Origin: Oscheius dolichura
Taxonomy: Eukaryota > Nematoda > Chromadorea > Rhabditida > Rhabditidae
Length of the DNA: 64,000 nucleotides
Assembly (NCBI GenBank): GCA_932521035.1
Contig: OW051495.1
Span: 9,796,001 to 9,860,000 of the forward strand
Direction of reading: 5' to 3'
The notes under the pieces: model-generated
Database searches by the model: none
Seen by the model: only the letters and a program-made list of their open reading frames with translations
What the model was told of the DNA's origin: nothing
Made by a program: the position numbers and the translations under genes
Shown: piece by piece, positions 34,625 to 45,867 of the stretch
Layout of the letters: every line of letters begins with the position of its first letter
How positions within the stretch are numbered: the stretch's first letter is position 1

Positions 34625-36097
34625 ATGCGCCTGCTGTTTCTGCTTCTGATAATCGCTACAACTTTCCACGCAGCCATTTCATGCCGTCTTTACACAACTT
34701 GTTCACAATGTGCTGGGCAGTATTATAACATGAAAAAATGCCGGTAAACCATCTCTTGTTTCAGGTCAAAACGGTTAATTTTCAGGTGGTGCCTATCGTC
34801 AAACACCTGCGTTGGATCAAAGTATGCGTGCCCCTCAAATTGGTATACGTTGAGCTCTGCCAATTGCCCAAATGAGCTGCTACCTAAGATTCCTTATAAC
34901 GACACGTTTGTCAGGAAGGAAGTAACCTTTTTCTCATTGGCTGTGACACGGTGGAACAGCAGCATCGACGCGAAAACAATTGAAGGCGATGTGAGCTCCT
35001 CGTTGTGAGGTTTCAGAAACTTTTGTTCTAGACTCAACAATGTTTGGATCGAATCCATACGGGAATCAAAATATGGGCAGGATTTAGAGTGGAGACCTTC
35101 GGAGGGAGGGTAGGCTATTCTCCATAGAGGTATAGAAATGTTTACAGCATCCAACAACCGGGGCAATATTCGTGGACGATATAACACAAAGAATTTGGAT
35201 ATGTTTCCGGGGAACTCTTCTACTCCATGCGGTTGGTTTAGTTTCTCTTTATGAGGGGGATAATGAGATCTTGCGGGGGTGGACATCACTTGAGTTGTTC
35301 TTTTGCCAGCATCGCTCTATTCAACCTTTTCCTTGTCCGGATTTTCCTACTAGTCGCTTTAATGGTAAAACTCCAACAATTCCATTGCTTTCAGCTTTTT
35401 GCCCAAGGCTTTCTTATGGGTCTCCGCTACACAAAGACCACCTTCATTGCCGATACCCACCCCCTCCTGATGAATAAATACTACGGGACAGTCTACGAAG
35501 AATTCTGTAACGCTGGCCTTTGTGATGCAATAGAGAATGCCATCAATGCTTTTCCGTCCTATCAAATAATGGTCTGTTTTTGTCGTGCCTCACAATTGCC
35601 TGGAGCTTTAGACTTGTGGTCATTCTCTGGGCGGAGTTCTCTCCAACATTTTTGCTCTTCACGTTGCTTTGAAGTATAATAAGCCGGTATACGATTATTC
35701 TTTGTCTGGGCCGAGAGCGGGAGGAGAAGAGTTTGCGCTACTTCATGCGCAGAAGGTGGATCCCCTTATTTTAGAAAGTTAAAGAGGCTTTTTAGGTGTA
35801 CAGTACCTATAGAATAATTCGAGAAGGGGACTGGATTCCAGATCTTCCCTTTAGAAATAGTGAACTACAATTCTCCTCCTATCATCCGTCATACGAGGTT
35901 ATTATTGACTTCTAATCTTGGAAAAAGTCATTCAGATCTTCTACCAGTCGCAAATGGATCCGGATGCTTTCACCCTCTGTGAACAGCCGGATGGAGAGAA
36001 ATGCAACAAAGGCCATTGGCTGAGAAAACTCACTAGTCATCTCTACATGTTCGATCAGTCATTCCAAACCTGGACCGTTGGCCAATGTTTACAGTAG
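34625..36097 (+). CDS. Secreted class 3 (fungal-type) lipase
   Basis: Extracellular triglyceride/ester hydrolase. Signal peptide MRLLFLLLIIATTFHAAISC, then a small Cys-rich PSI-like part (CSQCAGQYYNMKKCRWC) common in nematode class 3 lipases. Lipase_3 blocks: IFVDDITQRIWICFRGT (oxyanion region), the nucleophile elbow GHSLGG, SGPRAGGEEF, REGDWIPDLPF supplying the likely catalytic Asp, and a C-terminal His in HPSYE or SHLYMF. GHSLGG is recovered only when the intron ending GCTTTAG at about 35,620 is removed. Poly(A)-like AATAAA just after the stop. All catalytic residues appear present. Confidence 0.85.
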
Positions 36098-36415
36098 CTG
36101 AATAAAAATAGTAATTTCTCGATTCTTTGCTGCCCGTCCTGGTCCGATACACTCGTCATTTGCTCCTTCCTATTATCGGTTTTGAAGTACGTCGAAAGAA
36201 GCGGAAAGCGGTAAAAATGATGTTAAAATCTTGTTAGAACCCGGTCGACAGGAATTATTACTGTCGACGGTGGACAACTGGTCATTTTTACGTCATTTTG
36301 CTTCGCTTTCGACGTCAGCTAGTCGTTGTCTTTCTTTTCTACTAATTCACAACGTTCTTTATAAACAAACTTTCAGTGATTGTTGTTTCAAAGTCAATTG
36401 GCCAACTAGCTGGAC

Positions 36416-38329
36416 ATGGAAGACTCGTTTCGTTTAAGTCTTGGAGATATAATTGCGCAACTAGAGGAAGATGAAGCAATAGACCGCCTTCAAAAACTCG
36501 TTGACTACCTCGCTGAAGCATATCGGTTTTTATTTATGTTTTGGTTTTTAAAAATGTTTAGCAAAAAAGCGGAAAATGATCTTGTTAAGACAGCCATTGA
36601 GAAGGGAGCGCCACGGAATAAAGAAAGAATTATTTACTGGGATGGAGATGAGAACGTTACTGTCAAGGAGGTGTACGAGGCTTTTGGAATAAAAGGAAAG
36701 AAAGCAGCCAAAGTCAAGAATAATAAGAAGAATAAGAAGAATAAGAAGAATAAGAAGAAAATGATTGGAGGTGGAAATGGTGACAAGAAGGAGAAGGTGC
36801 CATCGCTGGGGGACTATGTTCCTCGTTGCCGGCCTGTCGAATTGGTCGATTTGGAAAGGAAGACATTTGTGACCGATCCATCCCGGCAAAATCTCTGTTT
36901 TTTGAATACAGACGTGCTGATCAAGATCTGCGAAAAGGTTTGTTTTTTCACGTTCTTTGACAGTAAATAACTGTATTTTTCAGTTGCTCCCGGTAGATTT
37001 CGTAAATCTTTCTCTGACCTGTCGCTATCTTCACTGGCGCATGTTTACGTCCTGCAAATGTTATGCTCCCTACTCCGTTCAGCTTGGAATTAGTGATTAT
37101 AACTTAGCTGATGACGAAGGAAGCACATGCAGTATTATGCCGAAAGCAGTCTACTTTTTTGACGGAAATACTTCTGATGATTCGATAGACCAGCGGAGCA
37201 AACGCTACTTGGTGAAAAAGCGTGGCTATCGCGCACTTTTCGTCTATCAGCCAGCTTGCCTCAAGAAGCCATTCTTCTTTGAGAAGCTGGAAGTGGACCT
37301 CAATGTATGCACAGTCTGTTTCTTTTAAACTGCCCTTTTGCAGCTCCCTTTCTACGAAAAAGCGGACTACGATAAGTGTGTGCCTTGGATCCTTGCGTTG
37401 CGCAAGTTCGCCAATCACTTGAAAGTCATTGTTACCTCTGATGAGTATAAGCAGCCCTTTTTTAGCTACCCGGCTCTCAACGAGTTTTTAAAGGTCTGTC
37501 TTTGTGTTTCTTCACTTCACTCACTTGTTTACAGGAGGTAAAAGCCACCAGTTGTTTCCGATCGCTTCATACCGGCAATACTTATGTTGAAGCCGAAGAG
37601 AATACTAAAATATATATGAAGTGTCCTTACGCTCGTCAGGTTTTGTTCTTGACTCCCTTTGCTCTAATTCTCGACTTCAGATGGACGAAGTATGGCTTAC
37701 TTTTAAGCGTGAGGATGTAGTGGAGACCGCGTTTACTAACCGCATTGGCTACTACGAATACCCTCCAGACAAAGCCCTCAAGCTTACATTGGAAGAATTT
37801 TTCAATGGCTCCAAAAATTTGGACTTTCATGCCTATTATTCCGTTCTTGCTAGGGACGACGCCGGGAACTCTGTTCCACACCCTCTGTAAGAATGTTCTC
37901 CTATAATTCAGCTTTTTCAGCCTGGATGAACTTCTTGATCAATTTGACGACTACGAACATTATCATTTTCGAAGATACAATGAGATGTGGTACACTACGC
38001 TGACGACAAAAGAAACCGGAAGAAGAATTCGCTTGAGAATTTCTAAATTCCACAACGACATCTTGATCGGAAAGGAGGATACCTTCGATGAAATGGAACG
38101 CAGATATATGTATCGACGCTTCGACGAGGAAGTGAGGATGGATGTGGATCCACTGGGAGAGCGGTGGAGATTCGAGACGGCCATCGAACCCGAAAGTGAT
38201 GATGAGGAGGTGAACGAAGATCAGCAGCTGGGCGTAATGCCGAACGAGGAACCAGAAGAGAAGCAGCTGGACGTAATATCAGACGAGGAGCCAGAAGAGA
38301 AAATTGGTCAGATGTGTTGTCTTTTATAA
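36416..38329 (+). CDS. F-box protein with lysine-rich insert
   Basis: Start MEDSFRLSLGDIIAQLEEDE. A 36-nt intron (36,528-36,563 region) probably removes the phenylalanine-rich stretch. An AAGAAT microsatellite encodes NKKNKKNKKNKKK. The F-box proper is split by an intron: NTDVLIKICEK then LLPVDFVNLSLTCRYLHWRM. The C-terminal 400 residues, over several exons, have no recognised domain (FFDGNTSDDS, YAEAEEN-type stretches) and end in an acidic tail with two EEPEEK repeats and CCLL. The F-box would link a substrate to an SCF ubiquitin ligase. It is distinct from the six F-box-like genes. Confidence 0.75.
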
Positions 38330-38603
38330 GAATGTTTTTGTGTTATTATACTTACATAAACCGTTTTATTCGTTAAAATCTGAGCAAAATTTTACCAGGA
38401 TACCTATTAGAACTTCTTCTCGGTCTCATTGCAATCAAAAGGGCAATGCGTGTGTTATCACGGTCAAAACAGCCAGTTTCCGGGCGGCAACTCTCGCCGA
38501 TCGATGCCTTCCGCAAATAATGCAGTCCACATTAACGGTTACATCCTCCTCGTGCTTGTTTCTCCTTAATTCTTCAGCCGTTTCTTAAGAATAAGTAGTA
38601 GGA

Positions 38604-40106
38604 ATGGAGTGCCGCGTTTGTTCAGCAGAAGCGCCTGGTTTCCTCTATAAAATAAGTTCATGTCGGGCTTGTGCCGCTTTTTTCAAAAGAACTGTTCAAA
38701 TGAAGCTCTTCTATTCTTGTAAAAAGGATAAGGACTGTTCTCTTGATCATAAACAGCGGTTTTGTCGACACTGTCGGATGAAGAAGTGTTTGACCGCTGG
38801 GATGGTCACAGGTCAGCCTTCCTATTCGTTAAAAATAAAAAAAATATCTTCAGATGGTTCAGATTTTCTCACCGATTATTATCTGAAGGAAATTTCGCCA
38901 GCCGTGGCTACGGTATATGTAGCAGATGCCCATAACATCTTTATAGAGATCGTCTCAAGATGCTGAGTCAAGCTCTGATGAAGAGGAACTACCCAATCTA
39001 GCTGCCTGTTTTAGCGACCATGAACAATTCGAGGCGTCAGTAAAGAGGAAAATTGCCACGATATTGAAAAAGGTACTTGTTTTGTGCTGCTATCAGTCAT
39101 TTTTCAGGGGCACAAACCATCGGAACAACCATTTAAATTGAACCTATGTCAACAATCTGCGCGCGCATACGAACTTTTCCAGTCGAAATATGATCATGCT
39201 AAAAAAGAAGGGGTAGGATGTTGTTATGCTATCACTTCGCCCATTTTAAGCCGAAGAACATCGCAAAAACGGTATTTAGCGTTGAAGATATGGAAAGATT
39301 TTTGTCGGAAGTGTTCGTAATATTCATCCGGATTGCCGAATTCTACATGGACATTGAACCGTTTGCAAAGTTGCCGTTGTCGGAAAAGATTTGACTGCCA
39401 CCAAATCAAGTCTACAGGGAATTTTTAGGTTGCAATCTATAAAAAGAAGGGCCAATCCTTTTGCGACATAGCCTTCGTTGCCCATACGGTTAAAGTCTTG
39501 GGGAGAAATCTAAACGACAGCAAATGGGCGTTCTTCGACGGGCAGGTATTCGACGTTATGAGCTCCACATTTAACCTGTCTCTGATTTGCAACAAGGAGG
39601 AAACAAATGTAAAAGAGTAAATGAACTGCTTGTACTATTAGCTTACCCCGATGTTCAGCCTCATGAACAGCTCATATCTGGATATCGACAGGATACTTCA
39701 CAGGCCGTTCAAAATTATTAACCCGGACAACTTTGAAGTGCAGTATCTATTTATGAAAAGCTTATGGAATTTGGAAGGTAGGCGGCTAGATCCGACAGTC
39801 CTAGAGTTAGATATTGCAGGAATAGATGGGCTGTCTACCGAAACATTGCGCCTGGGTGAAAGGATCCAAAGCCAGCTGGATGAGGAACTCAGCTACTACT
39901 ACAACTATGACAAGGGACTGCAGAATGTTGCCAGCCGGATATACAAAATTCACAACCTAATAACGGCTGTAGAGGTAAGCCAACGCAATTTTCAGCTAAA
40001 GCTCAATTTGCAGAGAGTTGTTGAACTTCGAGAAAATGAGAAACAGTTATGGAAAACCTTTGATATGTTCAAATTTGATCTCTGGATAGATGATCTCCCC
40101 GCCTAG
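38604..40106 (+). CDS. Nuclear hormone receptor, copy 1
   Basis: Transcription factor with two C4 zinc fingers: CRVC, SCRACAAFFKR (nematode-type P-box), CKKDKDC and CRHCRMKKC. The ligand-binding part follows (FSVEDMERFLSEVF, VAIYKKKGQSFCDIA, RPFKIINPDNFEVQYL, DEELSYYYNYDKGLQNVASR) and ends DLWIDDLPA. About eight short introns. One intron, 39,389-39,428, has AT instead of GT at its donor (see findings); read-through would meet a TGA. The intron after VKE was placed as GTAAAT...TTCAG because it restores frame. Tandem paralogue at 42,237. Its 3' end lies 31 bp from that of the convergent SEC14/GOLD gene. Confidence 0.82.
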
Positions 40107-40137
40107 CGCAGTAATCTCAAAATTGAATAATTTTATT

Positions 40138-41640
40138 TCAATGTTTTACTTCTATAAAGTATCGTATGGTCTTCGACCAGATGTAGGAATCATTCTCGAA
40201 GAGGAGCTTATAAATTCCTGGCTCTTCTGCAGGAATCTACAAATCGCTCACATTTCAATGATTTCCTTAGGCCGTACCTCATTCCATTCGGGAACAGGAT
40301 CAGTATAAAGTTCAAATCTTGGCCAACACATGTAATCGCCAGGATTCGCTTTCTCCTCCATACTTCTTGTTACAGTAAACCAGATGTATCCTGAATCTAG
40401 TCTCCACCACCAGTACAATTTCCTCCCTGGGACGGTGCCTAAAAAGTAGATCTTCTGCTATAGAAATAACACAACCTTCTAGTTTAACTGGAACAATTTC
40501 TGTCTTTCCATGCGCAATGGTCAACTTTTTCAACATTTCCGGGTTCATATCGTTTGATTTTTGATAACTGAATTTGTCATTATTGATTAAAAAACACAAC
40601 TAACTGTAAGCTTTTGGGGATCTGTCTTCCAATTCCCATTTTATCTTCCTCATCTTTCCTTTTTCCACCCCACCGTTCGAACAGTACGTCTTCTCCAAGT
40701 TCATTCTACAGTCAAAATAAAGAAGTCAATTGGTAAAAGAAACCTTGAGGATCTCCTTGTAATCATGGCCTAGTATTTGTATCTTTTGGCGCGTCTGTTC
40801 CGATAGAATGGAGAGCATCAGCCGGGCGAGCAACTAAAAAATACTCGGACTATAAGTAGCAGCCCACCTGCATAAAACTTGGAGCATTTATAATGTAAAT
40901 CTTCACCATCAGATCAGGAAACATATCCTAAAATCTTATCTTCCTAAAAGTGAAAAAAATCCCCTAACCTGGGTAAGTTTAGGAACAGATCCAGCTTTGT
41001 TCATAGATGCCATTTGACTGTATCCAACTCCTTCTAAATCAATAATACAAATGTTTCCTGATTTCTTTCCAAGTTCGAGTTCTTTATTTCTAATATTTTT
41101 GCGTATTGATAGATTGACACAGTGAGTACCTTGTCATTTCCAACATTCCATATGTATTGACGAGATTGAATAGATACAGATCGGACAATTTCATGCACTT
41201 CAAGAGATCCCCAAAGTCACATTTACCAAAAGGAGAGATAAAAACCGAGTGACCGTTTTTATCAAATCCCAGAATTTTTCCTAAAGAATGTGTGATAAAA
41301 TAAAACTTTAACGACGAACCGGGTGTGTGCTGGATGGCCTCATTTTGATAGATGTTGTGACATTTATAAACATCTTCAGCTGTTTTGATCTCCAATTTGT
41401 GCAGTCCTATGGCATGGCAGGCATGAATTGAGAATGTAAGCTTGGGCAGGATTACATCTAACTTCTGATCCCATCCGATAAGCCAACGCAACAGGGAAAA
41501 AGAATGATCGAAATGAGGGCAAAGGGGAAGATCCTGTAAGTAAAGAAGAAATTATAAACATACGAGCGAACCTTCTCAATCTTCTGGCGAAGTTCTTGGA
41601 TAAGTTCCTGATTTTCAGGACTAATAGGAAGAGAAGCCAT
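40138..41640 (-). CDS. SEC14/CRAL-TRIO plus GOLD domain protein (CTG-like)
   Basis: Probable lipid-binding trafficking protein. N-terminus MASLPISPENQELIQELRQK, then SLLRWLIGWDQKLDVIL (CRAL-TRIO-N). The lipid-binding lobe has FGKCDFGDLLK, GNICIIDLEGVGYSQMAS, FPDLMVKIYIINAPSFM and LSILSEQTRQKIQILG. The GOLD part is WWWRLDSGYIWFTV, YTDPVPEWNEIPAEEPGIYK and LLFENDSYIWSKTIRYF, ending in VKH. The GOLD frame appears only if the intron GTTGTG...TTTTTAG near 40,441-40,478 is spliced out. Resembles the nematode ctg genes. Eight or so introns. Confidence 0.82.
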
Positions 41641-41723
41641 CTCTGGAGCAGTCTGTTAATAACAGGAGGTTGTTAACAGGAGGAATGGAGAACCAGCCAG
41701 GCGATTATTATGTTTGCCGAATA

Positions 41724-41838
41724 GAAGCGTGGGAATATTGTGACATTCCGTCTGATTGACTCCGACATTCTCTGCGAATGTTCTGCGGTCGCGGCGCTCA
41801 TTTTGTGCGAATTTTGTGACTTGTTGTTTGGTCGGGGC
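41724..41838. repeat. 115-bp duplicated block, copy 1
   Basis: About 85-90% identical to 43,950-44,062; shared core GCATTCTCTGCGAATGTTCT or its near match (here ACATTCTCTGCGAATG), then GCGGTCGCGG and TTTTGTGCGAATTTTGTGAC. Here it lies just upstream of the SEC14/GOLD gene (minus strand). Open frames across it are shadows. Confidence 0.65.
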
Positions 41839-42236
41839 GGCAATAAACACTAAGCAAAGGACTTTCTTCGCCCTTTAACCCATATTAATCAGGCTAATTA
41901 TTAGCCGGATAACGGATGATATACGTGAATTTCCAGCCACTACATTTGAATCAGGTTGAGATTAAAATCTACCAAGTATCAGAAAAAAAAACCTGGCAAT
42001 TTAAATTAAAAAACCCCAAAGGCATTTCCAGCTCAATTTATAATAAATACGAAGATCATGAGCCCCTTTCGTTCTACCCTGACCTTATCCATATGTTTGC
42101 TATCTGGGCCAGAACTGTTTCCGGACGGACAACCCACTGCCAATCGATTTCTTTCGCTAATAACACATTTCACCTCTAACTTCCTAGTGCGATTGTTTCT
42201 TCTTTTAGTTTTTATCCAAAGTAACCTTTTCTAGAA

Positions 42237-43741
42237 ATGAAATGCCTTGTTTGTTCGGCAAAAATGGCAGGATTCCTGTATACAATCCGCTCGTGTCGAG
42301 CTTGTGCTGCGTTTTTTCGAAGAACCATTCAAATGAAGCAATTTTATTGTTGTGAAAAGGACGGCGAATGTCTCGTACATCACGGACAGCGATGTTGCCG
42401 ATATTGCAGGATGAAAAAATGTCTCACTGCTGGAATGAGCACAGGTTAGTGCCCTTTTTACCTCATTTTCTAGTGCCACTTTTAGAAGGATCGGATTCTC
42501 TTGCTGACTATTATTTGCAAGGAATTCTACCCACAGTGGCTACGGTATTTTTATTGTTACCCATTTAAAAACAAATCTATGAAGACATCCTCACAAGACT
42601 TTGAATCAGCGTCAGATGAGGATGAGTTAAACCCTGACGATTGTTTTCGAAACCATGGGGATTTTGAGACATCTGTTAAGAGGAAAATAATCAGTGTTCT
42701 CAAGAAGGTAGTCGTTTTGAGTCGCTTTTAATCCTTGCCATTGTTTCCAGGAATACAAGCCGCCGAAACAACCATTCAAATTAAACCTCTGCCAGCAGTC
42801 TGCTCGTGCATTTGAACTGTTCAATTCAAAATTTGAGGATGTTAGGAAAAAGGAGGTACATTTCTACTTTGTCAAATGACTAGTGAGTAGTTTTAAGGCA
42901 GATCTTTATTCCGCAGAGGAAACAGAGAAATTCTTCTCCGGAATTTATCTAATTATGATCCGTGTTGCTGAATTTTTCATGGAGATTAAACCATTTGCAA
43001 ACTTACCGTTTCTGGATAAAGTAGGCCGGAAGTACTGCTGAATTTCATTCTTTTCAGTTAACAACCTTTAAAAAGAAATCGATGTCCTTCGGCGACCTAG
43101 CCGTTGCTGCTAATACAATCAAAATATTGGGAACAAATCTAGAAGAGACCAAGTGTGTGCACTTGGGCGGCCAGGTATTTGACTTTGTAAACGCCAAATT
43201 TGACATGTCAACCCTATGCAACGGCCAGGAAGCAAAAGTCAAAGGGTAGGCGATCCGGTTCTATTTTATGAAGTGTCTCCCTTGTTCAGCATCATGGATA
43301 ACAGCGTTATGGATTATGACAAGACCCTTTACAGGCCCTTTAAAATTGTCAACCCTGACAGCTTTGAGGTCCAGTATTTACTAATGAAAGTCGTGTGGAA
43401 CCTGGAAGGTAGGAAACTTGCAGTGACATTCAATTTCGAGAGTTGATTTACAGATGTTGAAGGAGTCTCCGTGGAAGCATTACTCCTAGCTGAAAGCGTC
43501 CAAAGTCAGCTGGATGAGGAGCTCAGCTACTACTACAATTACGAGAAGGGATTGCAGAATGTTGCCAGCCGGATATACAAACTTCATAATTTAATTACTG
43601 CTGTAGAGGTTTTTTGCGTTCAGTAGGATGTGTAAGAGTTCTTTTTAGAAGATCGCCACCCTCCGGGAAGACGACAAACAAATATGGAAAATGTTTGACA
43701 TTTTCAAGTTTGATTTCTGGATCGATGATCTTTCACTCTAA
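42237..43741 (+). CDS. Nuclear hormone receptor, copy 2
   Basis: Same architecture as copy 1: CLVC, SCRACAAFFRR, CEKDGEC, CRYCRMKKC, then a ligand-binding region with PPKQPFKLNLCQQSARAFEL, FKKKSMSFGDLAV, RPFKIVNPDSFEVQYL and DEELSYYYNYEKGLQNVASR, ending DFWIDDLSL. The intron equivalent to the abnormal one in copy 1 has a normal GT donor here (GTAGGC, after LDK). TTTTCTAG two bases before the ATG is a likely trans-splice acceptor. It is bracketed by the two 115-bp repeat copies. Confidence 0.85.
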
Positions 43742-43949
43742 CATTCTCGTGCCATAAAATGGGGAAAAATAAAAGTTACCCTGAAATTGTATTACAACCA
43801 TCTCAATTTACCAGCCATGCGGGCAGACACAGTGTTCTCGCCATTAGATATGAAGAATGAGAGAAACCGTGTCCCGAATGAATTCGGATACTTACCGGAA
43901 ATCCAGAAGACTTACAAAAGACGTGTGGAAAACATTATAGTTGTTAAAC

Positions 43950-44062
43950 AGAAGCGTTGGAACTTGGTGACATTCTGCCCCATTTAATCCGGCATTCTCT
44001 GCGAATGTTCTGCGGTCGCGGCACTCATTTTGTGCGAATTTTGTGACTTGTTGTTTAGCCGA
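43950..44062. repeat. 115-bp duplicated block, copy 2
   Basis: Second copy of 41,724-41,838, in the same orientation, here 125 bp upstream of the CHK-like kinase start. The two copies frame nuclear receptor copy 2. Confidence 0.65.
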
Positions 44063-44186
44063 CGCGTCGAGGTGCAATCATTGGAAAAAGAGACTCCGCC
44101 TGCCTATTCCATCCCCCAGAGTTCATTTTTAATCGCTTTTCTGTGAGTGATACCCGTCTATCCCTATTTCAGTAATTCATTCCACA

Positions 44187-45793
44187 ATGGCGGAAGTGTT
44201 TGGCGATGGACTTCTACGAACCCACGTCACATGGGATAATCTTCAGGATAAGGTCAAGGAAGTCTTTGGGGAGAAAGCAATTCTTGGGCCGAATAAGGCG
44301 GCAATCAACATAGGAGAAGGCAGAGTGAGTATTTTAAAAGTTTGATAGAAGTTGTAGGGGTTCACTTCAAAAATTTGCCTGATTGAGCCAGATTGGTTGG
44401 AGGAAATCGATGCTCCCAATAGATTTGTAGCCAAGGTTAGGCTATTCCTGATTTCATATTCGCCAAATTGCTACGTTCTAGTTGGCTTCCCAATCTAACA
44501 TAGCAGAAGCAAGTGAGAAGATGGCTGCCGTTGCACCCGAAGTGGGAAGCATGGCTGATGCTTTCGCGGGTGAGCAGATGCGTGCTGCTTTTGAAGCAAC
44601 TTTACGAAAATTCCATAACGCAGAGATAATGGTATACAACCTTATCGAGAAGTACAACATTGATATTCCTCATCCAAAGGTATTCTTCTTCATTCTTTAC
44701 AGAAAACGGGGAACTAATAGATCTACGCAACAGTTGGTCTTGACGACAACAATCCAAAGAAAGGATACATCCTAATGGAATACGTTAAGGATGTGTTGGA
44801 TCACCATATTTGTGATAATGTTTCTCTTGAGGAGATTAAGCAGGTAGAAGGGAGCAGCGGAGGATATGAGGGGTTCAGCCTCTTCGTGGAATCGCAGCTC
44901 TGGAGGCCGCTTCCGTCTCCCAATTTACGGAGGAAGAGTTGTCTGGACTGGAATATGACATGACCGGAATGTTGCGAACTCTCCTCAATCCTCAGGTTTT
45001 GAATTCCTCTCTTTAAATGGAACAATTACATCTAGAGCCTTGCCATGTTCCTGGGAATGTTTCGCCAATCCGCTGGTCACATCCTGGGAGATAAGCTTGA
45101 CAAATTGGAAAAGGTAAAAGTTCAGAAGCTAGTCGACTATTTTCCAGCTGGCTAACGATGTAATCGATAGCAGCATTTTAACAGATTTGGCGAGTGAGCT
45201 AAAAATGAATAAGGTCGCCATTATCGGCGATATTTGGTCAACGAATTTGTTATGGAAGAAGGGCGATGATGGGCTTCACCTTCAAGCAGTCATTGACTTC
45301 CAGGTACTTGTCTTCCTTTTTTACTTTATTCATTATTTACCCTTCCAGCACGGTAATCTGAACACTCCGGCAGTAGATCTTGTTCGTCTTTTGGGATCTT
45401 GTCTTTCCGGGAAGGACAGACATGAACATTGGGAGGGGCTGTTGGAAACCTTCTATGGCTACCTGTTGGAGTACTTGAAAGGCTCTCCTCCTCCATACAC
45501 CCTTGAGCAGGTGTGACAGAGCCGTTGCTTTAACATTTTAAGTAAAGCTGAAAGAGAACTACCAACGGTACCTACCGTTTGGCGGACTTTTAGTTGTGCT
45601 TCTAATCGGAGGTGCTCTACTTCAGATTATGATGGTTGTCCAAGATCCAGAAACAAAGAAAGCCGTCAGTTTCTACTGGCTAATATGACTTCGTGGCACA
45701 TTTTAGGGAGAAGAACGTATTTTTGAAAAGATTAATTGTCTCGTTGAGGACATGATAAAACAGCATGAGAAGAATTTGAACCGAAAGAAATGA
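44187..45793 (+). CDS. CHK kinase-like / DUF1679 family protein
   Basis: Nematode-expanded aminoglycoside-phosphotransferase-like family, thought to phosphorylate small molecules. Blocks: GFTSKICLIEPDW, GYILMEYVKDV, ALRGIAALEAASVSQF, the catalytic loop IIGDIWSTNLLWKKGDDG, AVIDFQ (second Asp), VDLVRLLGSCLSGKDR and HWEGLLETFYGYLLEYL. The family usually has HGDLW; here the His is Ile, while both aspartates and the Asn remain. TTTCAG at 44,167-44,172 may be a trans-splice acceptor. Poly(A) signal AATAAA at 45,830. About nine introns. Faces the srh gene tail-to-tail. Confidence 0.82.
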
Positions 45794-45867
45794 GCCATTA
45801 CAGTATTACAGCTTGTTATGTAACTAAACAATAAATATTTATTAAAAAAAACAGGTAAACAACAGAT

